DNA of 64,000 bases from Flavobacteriia bacterium (GCA_016183815.1 JACPDW010000036.1:37584-101583); one strand, 5' to 3'; shown: positions 37,881 to 47,945, numbered from the stretch's first letter. A program made the numbers and translations. Notes: a model not told the origin generated them from the sequence alone.

Positions 37881-39023
37881 ATGAAATTCATAGAAAGATC
37901 CCTTGAGAAAATAATAAAAAAGTATTTAAAACCAAATAAAGTTGTGATACTTTTAGGTGCAAGGCGTGTTGGTAAAACAGAACTTATAAAACACATTCTT
38001 AAAGATGTAAAAGAAAAAACGATGCTTCTTAATGGTGAAGATCAAGATGTTCATTTAATTTTAGAAAATCGTAGTATTAGAAATTATAAACAAATTTTAG
38101 GTGATAATAAACTTTTAGTAATAGATGAAGCTCAGGCAATACCTGAAATTGGATTGAAATTAAAATTAATGGTGGACTCAATCGATGGACTTAAAATAAT
38201 AGTAACAGGATCTTCTGTCTTTGATTTAAATAATCAATTAGGTGAACCTCTTGTTGGTCGCTCCTATTTTGTTAACATGTATCCTTTAGCACAAATTGAA
38301 TTTGCAAAAAGAGAAAACTATATTGACACAAAAGGATTACTACCTACTAGACTAATTTACGGTGCATATCCAGAATTAGAGCAACTAAAAAGTAATGAAG
38401 AAAAAGAACGTTACTTAAAAGAACAAGTTAATTCATACTTGTTGAAAGATATTTTAACTTTTGAAGGAATAAAAAAGCAAAATAAGATTGTTTCATTATT
38501 GAGATTAATCGCTTTTCGTGTCGGAAGTGAAATTTCGATTGAAAGTATTGGCAAAGATTTAGATTTAAACAAGAGCACAGTAAGTAGGTATTTAGATTTA
38601 TTATCCAAGGTTTTTATTATTTACAATTTAAGTGGATTTAGCAGAAATCTGGATAATGAAATTACGAAAAAAAGTAAATGGTATTTTTTTGATAATGGCA
38701 TTCGCAATGCATTAATAAATAATTTTAATCCAATCGAACTTCGTGACGACCAAGGCAAATTATGGGAGAATTACCTCGTCTCAGAACGATTAAAATTTCA
38801 GGAATATACGAGACTTCATACAGCTAATTTCTTTTGGAGAACGCATACACAACAAGAAATTGATTGGGTGGAAGATAGGGGAGGTGTTTTGTATGCTTAT
38901 GAATTTAAATGGGGAATTAATAAAAAGTCTAAAATTCCGCCTTTATGGGGGAAATCATACCCAGATTCAGTATTTCAGACAATCAATATTGAAAATTATC
39001 TTGATTTTATTACAAAAAAATGA
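37881..39023 (+). CDS. AAA_14/DUF4143 ATPase with PD-(D/E)xK-like C-terminus (ATPase 1)
   Basis: AAA+ protein of 380 residues. Walker A is GARRVGKT (26-33), Walker B LLVIDEAQ (78-85) and the sensor segment VTGSS (108-112), followed by the family-typical GRSYFVNMYPLAQIEF. A winged-helix-like stretch is near 210-245 (IESIGKDLDLNKSTVSRYLDLL). The C-terminal DUF4143 region ends in a nuclease-like motif, Asp328 then Glu341-x-Lys343 (EIDWV...YEFKW). Members are often stray, mobile-looking genes of unknown function. It is preceded by 32-bp-pitch repeats and stands alone between an MFS gene and the nadR-like gene. Confidence 0.85.
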   Translation: MKFIERSLEKIIKKYLKPNKVVILLGARRVGKTELIKHILKDVKEKTMLLNGEDQDVHLILENRSIRNYKQILGDNKLLVIDEAQAIPEIGLKLKLMVDSIDGLKIIVTGSSVFDLNNQLGEPLVGRSYFVNMYPLAQIEFAKRENYIDTKGLLPTRLIYGAYPELEQLKSNEEKERYLKEQVNSYLLKDILTFEGIKKQNKIVSLLRLIAFRVGSEISIESIGKDLDLNKSTVSRYLDLLSKVFIIYNLSGFSRNLDNEITKKSKWYFFDNGIRNALINNFNPIELRDDQGKLWENYLVSERLKFQEYTRLHTANFFWRTHTQQEIDWVEDRGGVLYAYEFKWGINKKSKIPPLWGKSYPDSVFQTINIENYLDFITKK

Positions 39024-39074
39024 ACCTTGATATAATATAGATTCTCTATTTTCCATAATTAATTGATTATAACC

Positions 39075-39608
39075 TTAATTATTAAACCTAATTAAACTCT
39101 CCATTTCATCAATACAAGTGTTTAATCGTTGTTCTTTTGTGCCCTCTACAATTGTATAAGGTAATGAGTAATTTTCTAACTTTTTTTGATATAATTCAAA
39201 CAATTCTAGTCTGTCGTAAGGGTTTTCTCTTAAATGATCGAATTCCCATGGAATATCAGGCTTACATAAAAAAAAATGGGATATAGATTGATTTTGAACG
39301 TGATCTAAAATTAATGAACAGCACCGATTAAACTTAACTTTACTCCAAATCTCAAGCACAAGTAGTTCAGTATCAATTATTTTTATGTTTTTGGATTTTT
39401 TATTTATCCATTTCCATTGAACTTTAGCAATTTTTTCGATGTCTTCAAACTGATAGATTCCATTTTTTGGTTCTAAGAATTCTCTAGCATACTCTGGGAT
39501 ATAATCAGCGTGATATCTTTCACTTATTTTTTGAGCTAAAAAGGATTTGCCACTACATTCTGGTCCTGTGAATGCTACACTGAATATTTTTCCATGATTT
39601 GTATCCAT
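39075..39608 (-). CDS. NadR-like nicotinamide riboside kinase
   Basis: AAA-type small-molecule kinase like the C-terminal kinase domain of NadR, which phosphorylates nicotinamide riboside. The P-loop is FTGPECSGKSFLAQ. Further marks are IPEYAREFLE and IIDTELLVLEIW. It lacks the NMN adenylyltransferase domain of full NadR (177 aa). The gene directly upstream is pnuC, whose end overlaps this start by 56 bp, so the pair imports and traps nicotinamide riboside for NAD+ synthesis. The overlap is unusually long, but there is no later Met before the P-loop. Confidence 0.85.
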   Translation of the reverse strand: MDTNHGKIFSVAFTGPECSGKSFLAQKISERYHADYIPEYAREFLEPKNGIYQFEDIEKIAKVQWKWINKKSKNIKIIDTELLVLEIWSKVKFNRCCSLILDHVQNQSISHFFLCKPDIPWEFDHLRENPYDRLELFELYQKKLENYSLPYTIVEGTKEQRLNTCIDEMESLIRFNN

Positions 39609-40149
39609 AAACGGCTAAGATAGTGTAAAATATGTATAATACGAAAGTTAGATATAAATTTCTGTTAAAAAACAGGTAAGAAGCCATGATATCAATGACA
39701 ATAAAATAAATCCAATTTTCAATTTTTTTAATACTCAAAAGGTAGGTAGCAAACAAACTAAATACAAAAATCCCTGCATCTAAATAAGGATTAAATTGAT
39801 TGGTATAGTTTTGAAAAATCCATCCTAAAAGAATACTTATGATGCCGAGAAGAATAATAAAAAAAAGATGTGTTCGTATGTTAAAATTTGATACAATTCT
39901 GTCTTCTTTTTTATTCCAATTGAGCCAAGCATAAATGGCAACAAGAACATAAAAAATTTGTAAAAAACTTTCAAAATATAATGTATATTGAAAACTTAAA
40001 ATGCAGTATGCAATAGAAGAAATAATGGCAAAAAGCCAACAAAGTTTGTTAAGTTTTGAAGCTAAAAAAACGTAGATAATACTAGTAAAAAAGGCAATCC
40101 ATTCGATTAACTCCGTTTTTTTTAATACATTAAATACTTCATTTATCAC
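39553..40149 (-). CDS. pnuC: Nicotinamide riboside transporter PnuC
   Basis: Membrane protein of 198 residues with seven predicted segments. The PnuC signature region is visible in SFQYTLYFESFLQIFYVLVAIYAWLNW, with a further Tyr/Trp-rich segment near the C-terminus (YTILAVYGYKSW). It works by facilitated diffusion coupled to phosphorylation by the adjacent kinase. Its 3' end overlaps the nadR-like gene. Confidence 0.9.
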   Translation of the reverse strand: MINEVFNVLKKTELIEWIAFFTSIIYVFLASKLNKLCWLFAIISSIAYCILSFQYTLYFESFLQIFYVLVAIYAWLNWNKKEDRIVSNFNIRTHLFFIILLGIISILLGWIFQNYTNQFNPYLDAGIFVFSLFATYLLSIKKIENWIYFIVIDIMASYLFFNRNLYLTFVLYIFYTILAVYGYKSWKNIQCSIHRTRM

Positions 40150-40234
40150 TTTGTAAAATTAAATGGTTTTTGTTGGATATAAATAATTTTAGTATTACTT
40201 TGAAAAAAAACATACATTTATTTTGGAAAGAATG

Positions 40235-40242
40235 TAATTTTG
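40235..40242 (+). promoter_or_regulatory. Possible promoter -7 box of the BatA-like gene
   Basis: TAATTTTG fits TAnnTTTG, but it is only 5 bp before the ATG at 40247, so the mRNA would be nearly leaderless if this box is used. No -33 box at standard spacing was found. Confidence 0.3.
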
Positions 40243-40246
40243 AATC

Positions 40247-42286
40247 ATGAAATTTGAACATCCTAACGTTTTATACTTTCTTTTTTTCCTTATTATTCCA
40301 ATTCTTATTCATTTATTTCATTTTAGAAGACACAAAACTTTATATTTTTCTAATTTGTTTTTTATAAAAAAAATTGAGGAGGTAAATCGTTCGACTAAAA
40401 AGTTAAAAAGAGTTATAATCTTGATCACTAGACTTTTAGCTTTCATCTCAATAATTTTAGCTTTTGCTCAGCCATATATTCCAAATAAACAGGTAGAAAA
40501 TGGAAAAAATCTATACTGTTTTTATGTTGACAATTCGTATTCAATGGCATTACAAGGAACACATGGAGAATTGTTTTCAATGGCTAAAGAAAGAGCAAAA
40601 AAAATAGCTGAACAAGCAGAAAGAGATACAAGGTTTTTGTTAGTTACCAATCAATTTGACGGAATTGAACAACAGATATTAAGCAAAGCAGATTTTCTTG
40701 AAAATTTGAATTATTTGGACTACTCCCCACTAAAAAAATCCCTGTCAGATGTGATGCAGTGGATAACAGATGCTGTTGAAATGTCGAGTGAGGGAAACTC
40801 TAGTACATATCGTGTTTCTTGCTTTTTATTGTCTGATTTTCAGAAAAATAATCTTAAAAACACGCAATGGAAAAGTTCAAACCAATTGAGTCTTTATCCA
40901 ATTCAAATTTTAGCACAAAAAATTGAAAACTTGGCTGTTGACTCTATTTGGTTCGATAAACCTCACTTTAAAAAAGGTGAAAATAACGAACTGTTTATTA
41001 AAGTAAAAAATTATTCAGCTGAAGATTTTATAAATGTAGAAGTTGGTTTAGAAATTAATCAAACAAAAAGAACAGCTCTTTGTGACATACCAAAAAATAG
41101 TGAAAAAACAATCTCAATTCATTATACAGATCAAGAATTAGGTCTGAAAAAAGGTCGTGTTTGGATAAATGACAAATACATTCTTTTTGACGACGATTTT
41201 TATTTTAGTTATCAAGTGCAAGAATATTCACCTATTTTAATTGCCGATGGTGAAGATGCAGTGTCTAATATTCAATCTGTTTACTCTCTTGAAAAATATT
41301 TTAAGTTAAGTCAATGTTCTCAAAACAATTTTACGCCTGATAAATTAAATGATATTAATTTGTTGATTTTAAATGGCTGGAATGATATTTCAGATGCTGC
41401 AATAACCTTAATTTCTGAATTTGTTACTAAAGGTGGTAGTTTAGCTGTATTTCCTGGAAGTAAGCTACAATTAGAAAAATGGAATTCCTTTTTACTCAAA
41501 CTTCGTTTACCCACATTCAATAAATTGAGTAATACTAGCTTTAAAATCAATCAAATAGCCTATCAAGATCCTTTTTTTAAAGGTGTTTTTGAAACCAAAC
41601 CTCAAAAATTATTGATGCCACTTCAAAATAAAATCTATCCAAATATAGCTTCAAAATCGTCGATTTTACCTCTTATTTCTTATGAAAACAATCAAGTTTT
41701 ATTTTTAAAATCTTTACAAAATGCTGTTTATCTTTTTTGTAGTACATTACATGAAGAAGCAGGTAATTTTAAGAAAAACGCTTTATTTTCGACTATTTTA
41801 TTAAGAATGTCCGAAAATGCAATCCGAACTTATCCAAATTATTTAACTATTGGCAGTTCAGAGGTGTTTCCTTTACAACTATCTTCAAAAAATGACACAC
41901 CAGTAAAATTGAAATCCAAAGACGTTGAATTTGTCCCTCAACAGTATAAAGAAATGGGCTTTGTATATCTTTCTGTTCAATCCTCTTCTGTTCAAAAACA
42001 TCAAAAAGCTGGATTTTACGACATCATTTCTGACGAGATTAAAGGTGTTTTAGCAGTAAATGACAATAGGGAAGAATCATTGATAACTCCTGCATCAAAA
42101 GACGAAATAAATATGTATTTTCAATCTTTAGGTTACAATGAATTAAACTATTCCTCATTAGAGAATGAAAATGAGTTGCTTACATTGAATTTTAAAAAAG
42201 AACTTGTTTTTTGGAGATTATTTATTTTCTTTGCAATACTTTTCATAATAATTGAACTAATGTTGTTGAAATGGTGGAAAGATTAA
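40247..42286 (+). CDS. BatA-domain membrane protein (aerotolerance-operon type)
   Basis: Large membrane protein. The N-terminal BatA domain has two membrane helices (about 7-25 and 57-77) with the family pattern HPNVLYFLFFLIIPILIHLFHFRR. A von Willebrand factor A-like region follows, with a MIDAS-like start DNSYSMALQG (about 95-104). A long beta-rich periplasmic part and one C-terminal helix (about 655-672) complete the protein. Its molecular role is unknown. In many Flavobacteria this gene is followed by a dihydroorotase-like gene, as it is here 18 bp downstream. Confidence 0.8.
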   Translation: MKFEHPNVLYFLFFLIIPILIHLFHFRRHKTLYFSNLFFIKKIEEVNRSTKKLKRVIILITRLLAFISIILAFAQPYIPNKQVENGKNLYCFYVDNSYSMALQGTHGELFSMAKERAKKIAEQAERDTRFLLVTNQFDGIEQQILSKADFLENLNYLDYSPLKKSLSDVMQWITDAVEMSSEGNSSTYRVSCFLLSDFQKNNLKNTQWKSSNQLSLYPIQILAQKIENLAVDSIWFDKPHFKKGENNELFIKVKNYSAEDFINVEVGLEINQTKRTALCDIPKNSEKTISIHYTDQELGLKKGRVWINDKYILFDDDFYFSYQVQEYSPILIADGEDAVSNIQSVYSLEKYFKLSQCSQNNFTPDKLNDINLLILNGWNDISDAAITLISEFVTKGGSLAVFPGSKLQLEKWNSFLLKLRLPTFNKLSNTSFKINQIAYQDPFFKGVFETKPQKLLMPLQNKIYPNIASKSSILPLISYENNQVLFLKSLQNAVYLFCSTLHEEAGNFKKNALFSTILLRMSENAIRTYPNYLTIGSSEVFPLQLSSKNDTPVKLKSKDVEFVPQQYKEMGFVYLSVQSSSVQKHQKAGFYDIISDEIKGVLAVNDNREESLITPASKDEINMYFQSLGYNELNYSSLENENELLTLNFKKELVFWRLFIFFAILFIIIELMLLKWWKD

Positions 42287-42304
42287 TCTATTAAACAAAA
42301 TGGA

Positions 42305-43579
42305 ATGAGTATTCTCATAAAAAATGCTACGATAATTGACAAAAATTCCAATTTTAACGGATTAAAAAAAGATATTTTAGTCAAAGAGGGTAAAATTATT
42401 CAAATTGAAAATGAAATTGTAGCTGAAGGAGTTCAATTAATCCATTCAACAAATTTACATGTTTCACCTTCTTGGGCTGATATCAGAGCAGATTTTTGTG
42501 AGCCTGGAAATGAACAGCGTGAAAACCTACATTCGGGTTCTTTAGTAGCTATGGCAGGTGGTTTTGTCTATGTGTCTCTCGTTTCTTCTACTAATCCAAC
42601 CGTTTTTCAAAGTACAACACTTGAATTTATTCAAAATAAAGTAAAAAATCTTCCCGTTCAATTATTGCCTTACGCTTGTATTACAAAAGAAAGTAAAGGA
42701 GAACAATTGGCCGAGATGTACGATGTGTACACTTCAGGTGCTCGTTTGTTTTCTGACGATTTACAATCACTTTCCTCAGGAATTGTTTATCGTGCTTTAT
42801 TGTATTCCAAAATATTTAACGGAAAATTAGTTCTTTTTTGTAGAAATCCTTTTTTATCAAAATCTTGTCAAGTGAACGAAGGATTAGCTTCTTTAAAAAC
42901 AGGACTGAAAGGTGAACCAACCATAGCAGAAAGTATAGATTTAGATAGATATTTAAGTCTTTTAGAATATACAGATGCACAATTGCATATTAGTGGAATT
43001 TCTTGTGCTTCGTCCTTAAATAAAATTATAGAAGCAAAGAAAAAAGGACTTAAAGTTACGGTAGATGTTCATATTGACAATCTACTTTTTAACGAAGAAA
43101 AAGTGTTTGATTTTAACCAAAATTATAAAGTGTTGCCTGTTTTGAGGCGAGAAGAAGACCGATTGGCACTCATTGAAGGAGTTAATAACAATTGGATTGA
43201 TGGAATTGCCTCTAATCACAGACCATTTACAAAAGAAGATACAGAAGTGGAATTTGATGATGCACCTTTTGGTAATATACACTTACAAACATTTTTTCCT
43301 GAATTATTATCGCTTTTCCCTTTAGAAAAATGCATAGAAATATTGTCTTTTCAAAATAGATTGATTTGCTCAGTTCCCCCTTCAACAATCCAAATTGGAA
43401 ATATTGCCGATTTAACTTGTTTCGATCCTTCTTTAAAATGGATATTTAACGAAGAAAGCAATTTATCAAAATCGATAAATTCACCTTTTTTTAATAACGA
43501 ATTAACTGGTAAAGCCCTTGCTACTGTTCATCAACATAAAAACTCAGTTAATTTAGATCATCTTCCACATATTTTATGA
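42305..43579 (+). CDS. Dihydroorotase-like protein lacking catalytic metal ligands
   Basis: Amidohydrolase-fold protein (424 aa) resembling PyrC of the multifunctional type. The usual D-x-H-x-H-x-R-x-P-G motif reads D59-I-R61-A-D63-F-C65-E-P-G, so both His ligands and the substrate Arg are replaced. The usual T-D-H-A-P-H near the C-terminus reads SNHRPF, with Asn304 in place of the catalytic Asp. It is probably not an active dihydroorotase, and may be a structural partner like the inactive DHO subunits known with ATCase. It sits between the BatA-like gene and a methyltransferase gene (4-bp ATGA overlap). Confidence 0.85.
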   Translation: MSILIKNATIIDKNSNFNGLKKDILVKEGKIIQIENEIVAEGVQLIHSTNLHVSPSWADIRADFCEPGNEQRENLHSGSLVAMAGGFVYVSLVSSTNPTVFQSTTLEFIQNKVKNLPVQLLPYACITKESKGEQLAEMYDVYTSGARLFSDDLQSLSSGIVYRALLYSKIFNGKLVLFCRNPFLSKSCQVNEGLASLKTGLKGEPTIAESIDLDRYLSLLEYTDAQLHISGISCASSLNKIIEAKKKGLKVTVDVHIDNLLFNEEKVFDFNQNYKVLPVLRREEDRLALIEGVNNNWIDGIASNHRPFTKEDTEVEFDDAPFGNIHLQTFFPELLSLFPLEKCIEILSFQNRLICSVPPSTIQIGNIADLTCFDPSLKWIFNEESNLSKSINSPFFNNELTGKALATVHQHKNSVNLDHLPHIL

Positions 43580-44133
43580 AAAAATCGTTTTTAAAATCTT
43601 TTTTTGCTGATAAAAAAATGGTTGGGTCTATGACACCCAGTTCCAAGTTTTTAACTCAAAAGATGTTAAAAAATGTGGACTTTAAAAAAGCCAAATTAAT
43701 TGTTGAATTAGGGCCAGGAACAGGTGTTTTTACAGAAAAAATTCTTGAAAATCTCTCTTCAGATGCACATTTGATGATTTTTGAGCTCAATGATGGATTT
43801 TTTGAAAATTTACAAAAAAGAATAGTAGATCCAAGAATTATTTGGGTTAATGACAGTGCTGAAAAAATTCATGAATACTTACAAAAAAACGGATTCCTTT
43901 TTGCTGATTATATTATATCTTCGATTCCTTTAGCAAATTTACCAAAAAAGATTACAGAAAACATTTTATCGGATTCATATTCTTGTTTAAAAAATCAAGG
44001 AAAATTTATTCAGTTTCAATATTCATTATTGTCTAAAAAGTTGATTGACAATCAATTTCAAACGGTGCACATCTCTTTTACTCCACTAAATATTCCCCCA
44101 GCTTTTGTATATACTTGCATTAAAGAAAAATAA
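43576..44133 (+). CDS. Class I methyltransferase, phospholipid N-methyltransferase/KsgA-like
   Basis: SAM-dependent methyltransferase of 185 residues. Motif I is LIVELGPGTGVFTEKIL, then the acidic LMIFELNDGF and a motif IV-like DYIISSIPLANLPKK. The opening FFADKKMVGSMTPSSKFL is typical of the PmtA-like phospholipid methyltransferases, which methylate phosphatidylethanolamine. The short length agrees. Its start overlaps the stop of the dihydroorotase-like gene. Confidence 0.75.
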   Translation: MKKSFLKSFFADKKMVGSMTPSSKFLTQKMLKNVDFKKAKLIVELGPGTGVFTEKILENLSSDAHLMIFELNDGFFENLQKRIVDPRIIWVNDSAEKIHEYLQKNGFLFADYIISSIPLANLPKKITENILSDSYSCLKNQGKFIQFQYSLLSKKLIDNQFQTVHISFTPLNIPPAFVYTCIKEK

Positions 44134-44146
44134 ATGCGTTAAATCA

Positions 44147-44178
44147 TTTGTTTGATTAGCACAATGTTTTTAGCTTTG
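44147..44178 (+). promoter_or_regulatory. Promoter of icd
   Basis: A full Bacteroidota-type promoter: TTTG at 44147-44150, a 20-bp spacer, then TAGCTTTG at 44171-44178. The icd ATG is at 44202, leaving a leader of roughly 18-20 bases. Confidence 0.6.
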
Positions 44179-44201
44179 CAACAAATTTATAATACAATTT
44201 T

Positions 44202-45434
44202 ATGTCAAAAATCAAAGTAATTAATCCTGTTGTTGAATTAGATGGTGACGAGATGACTCGCATTATATGGAAATTTATTAAAGACAAATTAATCCTTCCC
44301 TATATTGATGTCGATATTAAATACTATGATTTAGGTATAGAAAGTAGAGATAAAACTGAAGACAAAATAACTGTTGATGCTGCAGAAGCTATTAAAAAAT
44401 ATCAAGTAGGGATAAAATGTGCAACAATCACGCCTGATGAAGCAAGAGTTAAGGAATTTAATCTTAAATCTATGTGGAAATCACCTAACGGAACCATAAG
44501 AAATATTTTAGATGGGACAGTGTTTAGAGAACCCATTGTTATCAAAAATGTTCCAAGATTAGTTACAAATTGGACAGCACCAATAATTGTAGGTCGTCAT
44601 GCTTTTGGAGATCAATATCGAGCTACTGATGCTGTTTTTAAAGGAAAAGGAAAGCTGACAATGACCTTTACTCCTGAAGATGGTGGAGAAATTCAACTGT
44701 TTGAAGTTTATAATTTTAAAGGTGATGGAGTTGGAATGGCAATGTACAATACCGATGAGTCTATTCAAGGGTTTGCTCGTTCTTGTTTTAATATGGCATT
44801 AAGCAAAAAATGGCCGTTATATCTCTCTACCAAAAATACAATTTTGAAAAAATACGATGGTAGATTTAAAGATATTTTTGAAGGAATTTATCAAAATGAA
44901 TTTAAAGCTGAGTTTGAAAAAAATGGAATTGTCTATGAACATAGATTAATTGATGACATGGTCGCTTCTGCTCTAAAATGGAATGGTAATTTTGTTTGGG
45001 CTTGTAAAAATTATGACGGCGATGTTCAATCTGACACAGTTGCTCAAGGATTTGGCTCTTTAGGATTAATGACTTCTGTTTTAATTACACCAGATGGTAA
45101 AATTATGGAAGCTGAAGCAGCTCACGGAACAGTTACTAGACATTACAGAGATCACCAAGCAGGTAAAAAAACTTCAACAAATCCAATCGCTTCAATTTTT
45201 GCATGGACAAGAGGATTAGCTTTTAGAGGTAAACTAGATGGAAACAATGAATTAATTTCCTTTTGCGATACTTTAGAAAAAGTATGTATCGAAACTGTTG
45301 AAAAAGGAATAATGACTAAAGATTTAGCTGTTTGTGTTCACGGAAATAAAGTGAATCACGGTGAACATTTTGTTTATACCGAAGAGTTTTTAGATGCTTT
45401 AGATGAAGGATTAAAAAATAAAATGGTAAATTAA
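44202..45434 (+). CDS. icd: NADP-dependent isocitrate dehydrogenase (eukaryote-like dimeric type)
   Basis: TCA-cycle enzyme oxidising isocitrate to 2-oxoglutarate. The 410-residue protein is of the type-II (eukaryotic mitochondrial/cytosolic-like) subfamily: [13 protein letters not shown] at the N-terminus, the substrate loop KSPNGTIRN, and the NADP region [13 protein letters not shown]. Catalytic Tyr and Lys are within the conserved core. It is a single gene with its own promoter and a strong terminator hairpin downstream at 45527. Confidence 0.96.
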   Translation: MSKIKVINPVVELDGDEMTRIIWKFIKDKLILPYIDVDIKYYDLGIESRDKTEDKITVDAAEAIKKYQVGIKCATITPDEARVKEFNLKSMWKSPNGTIRNILDGTVFREPIVIKNVPRLVTNWTAPIIVGRHAFGDQYRATDAVFKGKGKLTMTFTPEDGGEIQLFEVYNFKGDGVGMAMYNTDESIQGFARSCFNMALSKKWPLYLSTKNTILKKYDGRFKDIFEGIYQNEFKAEFEKNGIVYEHRLIDDMVASALKWNGNFVWACKNYDGDVQSDTVAQGFGSLGLMTSVLITPDGKIMEAEAAHGTVTRHYRDHQAGKKTSTNPIASIFAWTRGLAFRGKLDGNNELISFCDTLEKVCIETVEKGIMTKDLAVCVHGNKVNHGEHFVYTEEFLDALDEGLKNKMVN

Positions 45435-45526
45435 TCTTTGCTTTAATACTATAAATTTCTTCGTAGTTTTCTAAAATAATAAAATTATTTATTGCAATCG
45501 AATCTTAGGTTGTGAAAATCGAAAAT

Positions 45527-45561
45527 AAAAAAAGCTGTTCAAATTTGAACAGCTTTTTTTT
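45527..45561. terminator. Bidirectional terminator between icd and the SprB-repeat gene
   Basis: A perfect 17-bp inverted repeat, GCTGTTCAAA / TTTGAACAGC bordered by A and T runs on both sides, so it can work for icd (plus) and for the gene ending at 45621 (minus). Confidence 0.85.
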
Positions 45562-45620
45562 GAACTTTTGTTAATACAATTAAAACTTTTAAAAACTTAA
45601 ATTCGTTTTTTATTTTCAGT

Positions 45621-47945
45621 TTATTTGATTAACTTTTTATAGTTTGTACCAAATTTATTTTCAACTTTAACAATATAATTTCCGTTAGAATATTTGTTGA
45701 AAGGAATTACAAAAGAAGTGGTATTTTCTTTGGTTTCAAATAATATTCTTCCATTCATATCTGTCAACTGAACTGAAGTTTCTGCTTTTTCTTCCAAAGT
45801 AATATGAAGTTCCTCAACTACTGGATTTGGATAAACATTAAATTGTAATGCTGTGTTTTCATTAACTCCAGAGAATCCAATCATTAATCTTTGTTTTACA
45901 ATAAAATATGGACTTCCAGATCTTTGAGGACAGAATACTTGAAGAATCAATTCATAAACACCCCAACCAGAAATATTATAAGATTCAATAATTTCAGTTG
46001 TTCCATTTGCTGTAATTACTGACCATGTTACCACTAAAGAGTCATTTCCAATCAATTCAAAACTTGAAATGTAAGCTGTATCTAAAGTGAAATAATCAAT
46101 TAAACAGTCTTCAACAACACCACTATATAAAGTATCAATTGCAGTTGAATCTTCATAACCACCATTGTTGTAAATGTCGTCTGGCGAAGCTATAAAATAG
46201 GTAACCATTGATGTTTGACCATAATAATCAGTAACAAAAGCCGAATAAACGCCTTCACATAAACCTGATACATAATTGTCAGTGATGTCACCATTGTCAT
46301 TTGTAATAACATAAGGAGCTGTTCCGCCATAAACATCGATGTAAACTGTTCCATCACATGCTCCATCAGAAGTAACAGCACTTGGATAAGCATAAACATA
46401 TAAAGGGAATTGTGTAGTATCCATATTGTAACCAACATAATATTGGGTCAGAAATGAACATCCGTTATAGTCTAAAATTTCAGTATAATATACACCCGAA
46501 CAAACATTATTTAAATTTTCTAAAGCTGTAGCTTGTCCATTTACAAGAGTATAATAAGGTGCTGTTCCTCCACTTGGTAAAAAATTAACTGTACCATCAC
46601 ATTCGTTGATGCCAGTTGTATTTGTAGTTTCAACATTTACCCAAAAATTATTACATGGATTAGAAGTCGTGTCATTAGAATAGATATAAAATTCTGATGA
46701 AATAGAACAATTATTAGCATCAACTATAGTAATCCAATTCCAACCTTCACAAAGGTTATCAAAATATCCATTTGGAGAAGAAACCCCATTATTAGAATAA
46801 AAAGTGTATGGAGCAACACCTCCAAAAACAGTAACTTGAGCAGTACCATCACAAGAGTTTAATGAACTTGTATTTGTTGATGTTGATGTTGCTGCAAAAC
46901 CATCACAAGGGTTAGTTACGGTATCGTTAGAATTAATCATAAATTCAACATAAGTGTAGCAACCAGCAGCATCTACTACATAGGCATATTGCCATCCATA
47001 ACATAAGTTTGTTAATTCTCCATTTGCAGAAGTTTGATTGTTGCTAGAATAATAAGTATAAGGAGTAACTCCGCTATTTGCCTGTACATAAGCCCAACCA
47101 TCACATGAATTCATATTTGAAGTGTTGCCTGTATTCATTAAAGTTAAACTTATACTATCACAAGCTGAGGTTGTATCTTCTGCACCTATTTCAAATTCTA
47201 TATAAGCAGAACAACCGTTGGCATCGTAAACGTATGCATATTGCCAGCCACTACAAAGATTTGTCATTTCGCCAGTGTTTGATGAAGAATTATTGGAGTA
47301 ATAAGTATAAGGTGCTGTACCATTATTAACAGTTAACCATACGGCGCCATCACAAGACATTGGGTTAGAAGCATTCATTGTATCGACAAGCAATAATTCA
47401 AAACCATCACAAAGGTTATTTGTAGAGTCACTAATCAATGTAACCGTCCAACATGATTCACATCCTAGATCATTAAATGCGCAAACATTGTAAGTACCTG
47501 AACTTAATCCAGCGATTGAAGATGTTGTTTCACCAGTACTCCATAAAAATGACAATCCTGAAGTATTACCTGAAACCGATGCATATATTTCACCGTCATT
47601 AGCACTTGGTGAAGATGGATTTACTTGTTGAGTATATACTTGAAAAGTACTACAATCATCATTTCCTGAACCTATGGTAAATGTTTCAACAACAACTACT
47701 CCATTTACATAAATTTCAACAGTGTAAGTTCCAGGACATAAACCATAAATTTGATTTAAACCAGATTGAATCACTGAATCGTTCATTGACCAATTTCCAG
47801 CAGTAATCATTAATGAGGAATCCAAAATTGCATACCCATCACAGGTGTTAGGATTACTTGTATTACCTGTATAAAGGTAAGAGTTTTGAGAAAAGAACTG
47901 AAAACTCATAAAGAGAGCAAACAGTCCGAAGATAATTTTTTTCAT
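45621..47945 (-). CDS. SprB-repeat, T9SS-secreted surface protein
   Basis: Secreted protein of 774 residues with a signal peptide (1-19, ending FFSQ). It has about seven SprB-like modules of about 70 residues, each with a CDG start and an aromatic or Gly turn; for instance SCDGAVWLTVNNGTAPY, ECDGTVNFLPSGGTAPY and ACDGTVYIDVYGGTAPY. They are followed by a beta domain (about 600-690) and a type-A T9SS sorting domain at the end (NVYPNPVVEELHI...NGNYIVKVENKFGTNYKKLIK). Such proteins are carried through the Por system to the cell surface and may serve in adhesion or gliding. No binding partner can be named. Confidence 0.85.
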   Translation of the reverse strand: MKKIIFGLFALFMSFQFFSQNSYLYTGNTSNPNTCDGYAILDSSLMITAGNWSMNDSVIQSGLNQIYGLCPGTYTVEIYVNGVVVVETFTIGSGNDDCSTFQVYTQQVNPSSPSANDGEIYASVSGNTSGLSFLWSTGETTSSIAGLSSGTYNVCAFNDLGCESCWTVTLISDSTNNLCDGFELLLVDTMNASNPMSCDGAVWLTVNNGTAPYTYYSNNSSSNTGEMTNLCSGWQYAYVYDANGCSAYIEFEIGAEDTTSACDSISLTLMNTGNTSNMNSCDGWAYVQANSGVTPYTYYSSNNQTSANGELTNLCYGWQYAYVVDAAGCYTYVEFMINSNDTVTNPCDGFAATSTSTNTSSLNSCDGTAQVTVFGGVAPYTFYSNNGVSSPNGYFDNLCEGWNWITIVDANNCSISSEFYIYSNDTTSNPCNNFWVNVETTNTTGINECDGTVNFLPSGGTAPYYTLVNGQATALENLNNVCSGVYYTEILDYNGCSFLTQYYVGYNMDTTQFPLYVYAYPSAVTSDGACDGTVYIDVYGGTAPYVITNDNGDITDNYVSGLCEGVYSAFVTDYYGQTSMVTYFIASPDDIYNNGGYEDSTAIDTLYSGVVEDCLIDYFTLDTAYISSFELIGNDSLVVTWSVITANGTTEIIESYNISGWGVYELILQVFCPQRSGSPYFIVKQRLMIGFSGVNENTALQFNVYPNPVVEELHITLEEKAETSVQLTDMNGRILFETKENTTSFVIPFNKYSNGNYIVKVENKFGTNYKKLIK

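Noticed and set aside
46190..46438. Minus-strand frame in the SprB-repeat gene
   Set aside because: It is a second frame of the same repetitive sequence, rich in Met and Leu as a by-product of the repeats.
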